10,244 nt of DNA from contig CAZMWM010000072.1 in the NCBI GenBank assembly GCA_964570105.1, positions 1 to 10,244 on the forward strand. Reading direction: 5' to 3'. The notes under the pieces were generated by a model that ran no database searches, had not been told where the DNA came from, and worked only from the letters and a program-made list of their open reading frames with translations. Both the position numbers and the translations under genes were made by a program. Positions 6,958 to 10,244 of the stretch are shown here, piece by piece (positions within the stretch are counted from its first letter, which is position 1; each line of letters opens with the position of its first letter). Origin of the DNA: SIG673 sp964570105. GTDB lineage: Bacteria > Bacillota > Clostridia > Oscillospirales > CAG-272.

Positions 6958-7827
6958 CTACTCCGTCCCCTTCGCGCTTATAGCCGAGAGACGGTATCTT
7001 CCGGGCGGTGTACCGACTGCTTTTTTAAATACTCTTATGAAATTAGCGTAATCGTTAAAGCCGCACATAAACGCGGTATCGGTTACGCTTTTTCCGTCCG
7101 CGAGCATTTTTTTGGCTTCGGTTATCCGTTTGCTGAGTATGTATTTCGATACGGTCGTATTGCAGTATTTTTTAAAGAGCTTGCCGAGCTGATTTGAGGA
7201 AACGTACGCGTTTTTCGATATACTGTCAAGCGTAAGCTCCTGCGAATAATTTGCGTTTATATAGTCGATAGCCAGCTGAACGGTGCGGTGTCTCGTCGGC
7301 GCGGACAGCTTTTCGGAATGCGTCGCACACATCCTGTTTATGGCGAAAAGGATGCGTATCGCCGCCATTTTTTTAACGAACGCGTCGCCGTACCTGTGCG
7401 TGCTCATAAGCTCCCCGAAAAGCCCCGTAAGCTCGGCTATCTCCCCCTCCGAAAGGTGTATGCGGTTATGCATCCCCTTCTCGTAATTGTAAAAGCAATC
7501 TCCGAGGTTGGTCTCCTCGCTCGAATTTGCGTAAACAAAGGTCGGGTGCACGTGCAGTATGTAACGTATAAAATCACAGTCCTGCGAAGCGGTTATCTTA
7601 TGAGCCTCAAATTGGTTTATTATAAAAAGATCCCCGTCATTTATATCGTAAACATTATTGTCGATAAGAAACCTCTTACCGCCCCCGAGACAAAGCAGTA
7701 CCTCACAGCATTCGTGTATATGTATATCCTTGTTCGGCTCTTGCTTTTCCGAATAAAACAGCCCGAAGCTCTGCGTCTCCATCGCGTGCTCCACAGCCTT
7801 TCCGCAGCTGTCAAAATAACAATTCAT
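6958..7827 (-). CDS. AraC-family transcriptional regulator
   Basis: This 289-residue regulator has the standard AraC/XylS layout. The N-terminal half is a cupin-type sensing domain, with HIHECCEVLLCLGGG at about 36-50 and DINDGDLFIINQFEAHKI at about 61-78. The C-terminal domain, about 183-282, carries two helix-turn-helix motifs: the first around ELTLDSISKNAYVSSNQLGKLF, abridged here (about 197-218), and the second around VTDTAFMCGFNDYANFIRVF (248-267), followed by the family signature GTPPGRYR (272-279). The start at 7827 has GGAGG at 7838-7842 on this strand, 10 bases away. It is transcribed divergently from the kduI frame across 140 bp that contain a 21-bp-spaced direct repeat, so it most likely activates kduI in response to a uronate or breakdown product and controls itself. 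Its 3' end converges on the isomerase gene with a 19-bp gap and no visible terminator. The effector is not determinable. Confidence 0.93.
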   Translation of the reverse strand: MNCYFDSCGKAVEHAMETQSFGLFYSEKQEPNKDIHIHECCEVLLCLGGGKRFLIDNNVYDINDGDLFIINQFEAHKITASQDCDFIRYILHVHPTFVYANSSEETNLGDCFYNYEKGMHNRIHLSEGEIAELTGLFGELMSTHRYGDAFVKKMAAIRILFAINRMCATHSEKLSAPTRHRTVQLAIDYINANYSQELTLDSISKNAYVSSNQLGKLFKKYCNTTVSKYILSKRITEAKKMLADGKSVTDTAFMCGFNDYANFIRVFKKAVGTPPGRYRLSAISAKGTE

Positions 7828-7862
7828 CCCACTTTCCCCTCCGATACTTTCTTTTCGCCTAT

Positions 7863-7891
7863 ATTATATCACAGAATAATGAAAAATGCAA
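7863..7891 (-). promoter_or_regulatory. Candidate promoter of the AraC-type regulator
   Basis: Reading the minus strand, a perfect TATAAT (7868 down to 7863) is preceded by the extended -10 TGA. TTGCAT (7891 down to 7886) sits 17 bases upstream as a weak -35 box. The -35 box lies inside the first copy of the AAAATGCAATA repeat (7883-7893), so binding there should compete with RNA polymerase. This is the classic geometry for autorepression. Confidence 0.5.
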
Positions 7892-7923
7892 TATTTACAT
7901 TTCAAAATGCAATAAAATTGCAA
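7883..7923. promoter_or_regulatory. Tandem operator for the AraC-type regulator
   Basis: The 11-mer AAAATGCAATA occurs at 7883-7893 and again, without mismatch, at 7904-7914, a repeat distance of exactly 21 bp or two helical turns. A third TGCAA core lies at 7919-7923, 11 bp after the second, also roughly in phase. Directly repeated half-sites at 21 bp are the known arrangement of araI1/I2 sites in AraC systems. The second copy reaches the expected -35 position of the kduI promoter and the first covers the regulator's own -35. That this regulator binds here is inferred from position and geometry. Confidence 0.65.
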
Positions 7924-7940
7924 AAAAAGTGTGGTATACT
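7912..7940 (+). promoter_or_regulatory. Activator-dependent promoter of the kduI operon
   Basis: TATACT (7935-7940) is a good -10 box, with the extended element TG at 7932-7933. At the 17-bp spacing position (7912-7917) the sequence is ATAAAA, which does not resemble TTGACA. A good extended -10 with a missing -35, overlapped by the downstream operator copy (7904-7914), is what AraC-type activation predicts. Transcription would start near 7947, leaving a very short leader of about 21 bases with GGAGG at 7954-7958. Confidence 0.55.
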
Positions 7941-7967
7941 TAAAGTTGTATAAGGAGGTCTATACTT

Positions 7968-9644
7968 ATGCTCACCTTAAAGATAATGGATACCGAAGGC
8001 AAGGTGCTCTTTGAGCGTAAAGGAATGAACATCGACGCCTGCTACGAGGGCGTGCTCGAGCCGGGATATAAGATCCGAGTCAGCCTCAACAGCTGTGATT
8101 TCATCGCCGTACAGCTCGATCCCACGCTTGCCGAAAGCATCGTATGGGTGCCCAATAAGAGCTTTGATCTTATAGTGCCCGACGAAGCCCAGCGCAGAGC
8201 CTGCTACGCCCCGGGAGCGTTTTCCGGAAACACGCACAGGATACGGGTGCGCGAGCCGGAGGACGAGGAGATATACGCGTACCGTCAGATATCCCTCAAC
8301 TCTCACGACCGCCACGGCGCAATGAAGTTCTTCCCCCACGCAAGCGCAAATTTCGTCACCAGAGAAGAGCCGTGCTTTTACGAGCGTAACGCCATCGACG
8401 GCGTAGTCAACAATCAGGGACACGGCGCTTACCCGTACCACTCGTGGGCAGGCGGAGCGCGGAACGACCTTGAATGGACTCTCGATTTCGGTCGCGACGT
8501 CGAGATAGACAAGCTCGTTTTCTTCCTCCGCGCGGATTTCGTCCACGATCCCAAGACCGGAATACCGCACGATTCCTATTGGAAGTCCATAGATATCGAA
8601 TTTTCCGACGGAGAGATCATCCACGGAGAATTTGAGATGGACGGCACCGACCTTAACCCCAAGAACTCCGAGGGTATCGCGATAGAGTTCGAAAAGAAGG
8701 TAACGAGAAGCGTTCACCTGTTCAATTTCACACAAGTTACCGAAAAGCTTTCATTCGCCGCGCTTACGCAGCTTCAGGTATTCGGTACGATAATAAAGGA
8801 GGATCTAAGTAAAATGGAAGTACGTCAGGCATCTAACGCAAAGGACGTCAAGCACTACACCACGGAAAGGCTCCGCGAGGAATTTCACATCGCCAACCTT
8901 TTCACCAAGGACAATATAAGAATGGTATACAGTCATATCGACCGTATCATCACTGCCGGACTTATGCCGGTACGTCAGGTACTCAAGCTCGAGGCAGGCA
9001 AGGAGCTTGCGGCGGACTATTTCCTCCAGAGACGAGAGATGGGCTGTATCAACATCGGCGGCAAGGGCATCATCACCGTTGACGGCACAGAATACGAGAT
9101 GAATCCGAGAGACGGTATGTATATCGGTATGGGCAATAAGGACATCACGTTCAAAAGCTGTGACGAGAACGATCCCGCAAAATTCTACGTCAGCTCCTGC
9201 CCTGCACATACCAACTACCCGACGGTCAAGATAGACATAACCAAGGCGAGAAAGGTCCCCTGCGGAAGCGTCGAGGACTGCAACAAGAGAGTTATAAATC
9301 AGTATATACATCCCGAGGTAATGAAGAGCTGTCAGCTCGCCATGGGACTTACCCAGCTCGAGCCGGGTTCTAATTGGAACACTATGCCCTGCCACACTCA
9401 CGACAGACGTATGGAGGTCTACCTCTATCTCGATATGGGCGAAAACGACGCGGTATTCCATATGATGGGCGAGCCGAACGAAACGAGACATATCATAATG
9501 CACAACGAAGAAGCCGTTATCTCCCCCTCTTGGTCTATCCATTCCGGAGTCGGCACTCGCGCTTACTCGTTCATCTGGGCTATGTGCGGCGAAAATCAGG
9601 AATTTACCGATATGGACCACATCGAGACCAAGGATCTTCTGTAA
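7968..9644 (+). CDS. Fusion frame: N-terminal jelly-roll (discoidin-like) unit joined to KduI
   Basis: This 558-residue frame starts at ATG 7968, with GGAGG at 7954-7958 nine bases upstream. Residues 1-282 are an unnamed all-beta region. About 1-105 forms one beta-sandwich-like part. About 120-275 resembles an F5/8 type C (discoidin, CBM32-like) jelly roll: NAIDGVVNNQGHG (141-153), then SWAGGARNDLEWTLDFG (159-175), a strand pair DKLVFFLRAD (181-190), YWKSIDIEFSDG (204-215) and a final strand LQVFGT (269-274). That assignment is by pattern only. No signal peptide precedes it, so it should be cytoplasmic, which is odd for a carbohydrate-binding-type fold. Residues 283-558 are a complete KduI, described separately. 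The joint (about 275-282) has no stop in frame, but TAATAA lies one frame over at 8791-8796, followed by AAAGGAGG. The product may therefore be a real fusion, two overlapping products, or two genes fused by an indel. Confidence 0.8.
   Translation: MLTLKIMDTEGKVLFERKGMNIDACYEGVLEPGYKIRVSLNSCDFIAVQLDPTLAESIVWVPNKSFDLIVPDEAQRRACYAPGAFSGNTHRIRVREPEDEEIYAYRQISLNSHDRHGAMKFFPHASANFVTREEPCFYERNAIDGVVNNQGHGAYPYHSWAGGARNDLEWTLDFGRDVEIDKLVFFLRADFVHDPKTGIPHDSYWKSIDIEFSDGEIIHGEFEMDGTDLNPKNSEGIAIEFEKKVTRSVHLFNFTQVTEKLSFAALTQLQVFGTIIKEDLSKMEVRQASNAKDVKHYTTERLREEFHIANLFTKDNIRMVYSHIDRIITAGLMPVRQVLKLEAGKELAADYFLQRREMGCINIGGKGIITVDGTEYEMNPRDGMYIGMGNKDITFKSCDENDPAKFYVSSCPAHTNYPTVKIDITKARKVPCGSVEDCNKRVINQYIHPEVMKSCQLAMGLTQLEPGSNWNTMPCHTHDRRMEVYLYLDMGENDAVFHMMGEPNETRHIIMHNEEAVISPSWSIHSGVGTRAYSFIWAMCGENQEFTDMDHIETKDLL
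8796..8813 (+). promoter_or_regulatory. Internal ribosome binding site at the KduI junction
   Basis: GGAGG at 8798-8802, within AAAGGAGGAT, lies inside the open fusion frame, 11 bases before ATG 8814, which begins the KduI homology. The match equals those of the best gene starts in the window, although the spacing is slightly longer than the 8-9 bases seen elsewhere. It overlaps TAATAA (8791-8796) in the +1 frame. The layout stop-stop-SD-ATG is exactly that of an ordinary intergenic junction. Confidence 0.7.
8814..9644 (+). CDS. kduI: 5-dehydro-4-deoxy-D-glucuronate isomerase (KduI), alternative internal start
   Basis: KduI converts 5-dehydro-4-deoxy-D-glucuronate (4-deoxy-L-threo-5-hexosulose uronate) into 3-deoxy-D-glycero-2,5-hexodiulosonate in the cytoplasm, in the breakdown of pectin and glycosaminoglycan uronates. 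From ATG 8814 the product is 276 residues; E. coli KduI has 278 and begins in the same way. Conserved blocks: MVYSHIDRII (37-46), MGCINIGGKGIITVDG (76-91), NTMPCHTHDRRMEVY (189-203), FHMMGEPNETRHIIMHNE (215-232) and SPSWSIHSGVGT (237-248). The zinc ligands of the E. coli enzyme, two His, one Glu and one His, correspond to His194, His196, Glu201 and His243, each two positions earlier. The enzyme is a cupin-fold protein and hexameric in E. coli. The same frame continues upstream as the fusion. The internal site gives a route to free KduI. The dehydrogenase for the next step follows 64 bases downstream. Confidence 0.93.
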   Translation: MEVRQASNAKDVKHYTTERLREEFHIANLFTKDNIRMVYSHIDRIITAGLMPVRQVLKLEAGKELAADYFLQRREMGCINIGGKGIITVDGTEYEMNPRDGMYIGMGNKDITFKSCDENDPAKFYVSSCPAHTNYPTVKIDITKARKVPCGSVEDCNKRVINQYIHPEVMKSCQLAMGLTQLEPGSNWNTMPCHTHDRRMEVYLYLDMGENDAVFHMMGEPNETRHIIMHNEEAVISPSWSIHSGVGTRAYSFIWAMCGENQEFTDMDHIETKDLL

Positions 9645-9655
9645 TACTGTAATAC

Positions 9656-9672
9656 CGGCGGCGATACCGCCG
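9656..9672 (+). other. Small intercistronic hairpin
   Basis: CGGCGG (9656-9661) pairs with CCGCCG (9667-9672) around CGATA, between the kduI stop and the SDR start. An A-rich stretch follows rather than T, so it is not an intrinsic terminator. It may act as an mRNA processing or stability element between the two cistrons. Confidence 0.4.
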
Positions 9673-9708
9673 AAAAATAAACATCAAAAACGAAAGGAAA
9701 TCACTGAA

Positions 9709-10244
9709 ATGGAGAATATGTTTTCACTTAAGGGCAAGATCGCCCTTGTCACCGGCGCTTCATACGGAATAGGCTTTGCTATCGCCAAGGCGATGGCAGG
9801 CGCGGGAGCCACCATAGTTTTCAACGATATCAAGCAGGAGCTTGTCGACAAGGGACTTGCTTCGTACGAGGCTGAGGGCATCAAGGCTCACGGATACGTG
9901 TGCGACGTTACCGACGAGGCTACGGTCACCGAATTTATCGCCAAGGTCGAAAAGGAGATCGGTATCATCGATATCCTCGTAAACAACGCAGGCATCATCA
10001 AGCGCATCCCGATGTGCGAGATGACCGCCGCAGAGTTCCGTCAGGTCATCGACGTCGACCTGAACGCACCCTTTATTATGTCCAAGGCAGTCATCCCCTC
10101 TATGATAAAGAAGGGACACGGAAAGATAATCAACATCTGCTCCATGATGAGCGAGCTTGGACGCGAGACTGTCTCCGCTTACGCGGCGGCTAAGGGCGGA
10201 CTTAAGATGCTCACCAAAAACATCGCTTCCGAATACGGCGAGTT
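9709..10244 (+). CDS. SDR oxidoreductase, gluconate 5-dehydrogenase/KduD-like (3' end outside window)
   Basis: This NAD(P)-dependent short-chain dehydrogenase is cut off by the window end after 178 residues; complete relatives have about 250-270. The start at ATG 9709 has AAAGGAAA at 9693-9700, eight bases upstream. Classical SDR features: nucleotide-binding TGASYGIG (15-22), NNAG (92-95), the active-site Asn119 (DLNAPF), Ser145 in NICSMMSELG, and Tyr158/Lys162 in YAAAK. The block KIINICSMMSELGRETVSAY and the N-terminal FSLKGK with FNDI (38-41) are closer to gluconate 5-dehydrogenase (IdnO) than to E. coli KduD, as I recall those sequences. Position right after kduI nevertheless argues for reduction of 3-deoxy-D-glycero-2,5-hexodiulosonate to 2-dehydro-3-deoxy-D-gluconate, the KduD/DhuD step. 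Both activities are plausible, so no symbol is given. It is likely in the same operon as kduI, under the AraC-type regulator. Confidence 0.9.
   Translation, partial: MENMFSLKGKIALVTGASYGIGFAIAKAMAGAGATIVFNDIKQELVDKGLASYEAEGIKAHGYVCDVTDEATVTEFIAKVEKEIGIIDILVNNAGIIKRIPMCEMTAAEFRQVIDVDLNAPFIMSKAVIPSMIKKGHGKIINICSMMSELGRETVSAYAAAKGGLKMLTKNIASEYGE

Noticed and set aside
7288..7953. Open frame of 221 codons on the plus strand across the AraC-type gene and the divergent promoters
   Set aside because: It is antisense to a clear AraC regulator and would run through both promoters and the operator.
7977..8735. Long open frame of 252 codons on the minus strand opposite the jelly-roll unit
   Set aside because: The plus-strand frame has a strong ribosome binding site, a promoter and plausible beta-strand patterning; the antisense frame has neither a family match nor a good start.
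8805..9620. Long open frame of 271 codons on the minus strand opposite kduI
   Set aside because: It lies wholly antisense to a highly conserved KduI, its translation has no recognisable domain, and long antisense frames are a by-product of the codon use here.

Overview
The window looks like a chromosomal segment from an uncultured, probably gut-associated member of the Clostridia (Bacillota). The grounds are: roughly balanced GC content with frequent ATA isoleucine codons; strong GGAGG-type ribosome binding sites and one TTG start; lipoprotein signal peptides ending in GSC; a CwlD-like cell-wall amidase; the MEP-pathway kinase IspE; and a KduI/short-chain-dehydrogenase uronate module typical of polysaccharide-degrading anaerobes. 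The taxonomic call is inference. There are no rRNA or tRNA genes, CRISPR arrays, insertion sequences or phage genes in view.

Left part (1-2756): an A/T-rich leader with three hairpins at its start, then a small multi-pass membrane protein (293-877), a CwlD/AmiC-type N-acetylmuramoyl-L-alanine amidase (954-1745) and ispE (1777-2601). The amidase and ispE are 31 bases apart and look co-transcribed. A perfect 17-bp hairpin closes this block.

Middle part (2757-6938): a near-consensus sigma-A promoter drives two tandem paralogous lipoproteins of about 500 residues (2871-4457, 4516-6039), probably surface-anchored beta-propeller-like proteins of unknown role. They are followed on the same strand by a cytoplasmic xylose-isomerase-like TIM-barrel sugar isomerase/epimerase (6120-6938), which by function fits better with the sugar locus to its right.

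Right part (6958-10244): a uronate-catabolism locus. An AraC-family regulator (6958-7827, minus strand) diverges from an open reading frame (7968-9644) that joins an N-terminal jelly-roll (discoidin-like) unit of 282 residues in frame to a complete KduI of 276 residues. An SDR dehydrogenase resembling gluconate 5-dehydrogenase (9709 to window end, truncated) follows. KduI isomerises 5-dehydro-4-deoxy-D-glucuronate, the product of unsaturated uronic acids released by polysaccharide lyases and unsaturated glucuronyl hydrolases, and the SDR probably reduces its product to 2-dehydro-3-deoxy-D-gluconate. The 140-bp divergent region holds an 11-bp perfect direct repeat at exactly 21-bp spacing, placed where an AraC-type activator would touch the kduI promoter and cover its own.

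The most unusual points are the fused frame, which carries a strong internal ribosome binding site and out-of-frame tandem stops at the joint, and the in-phase AraC operator array.
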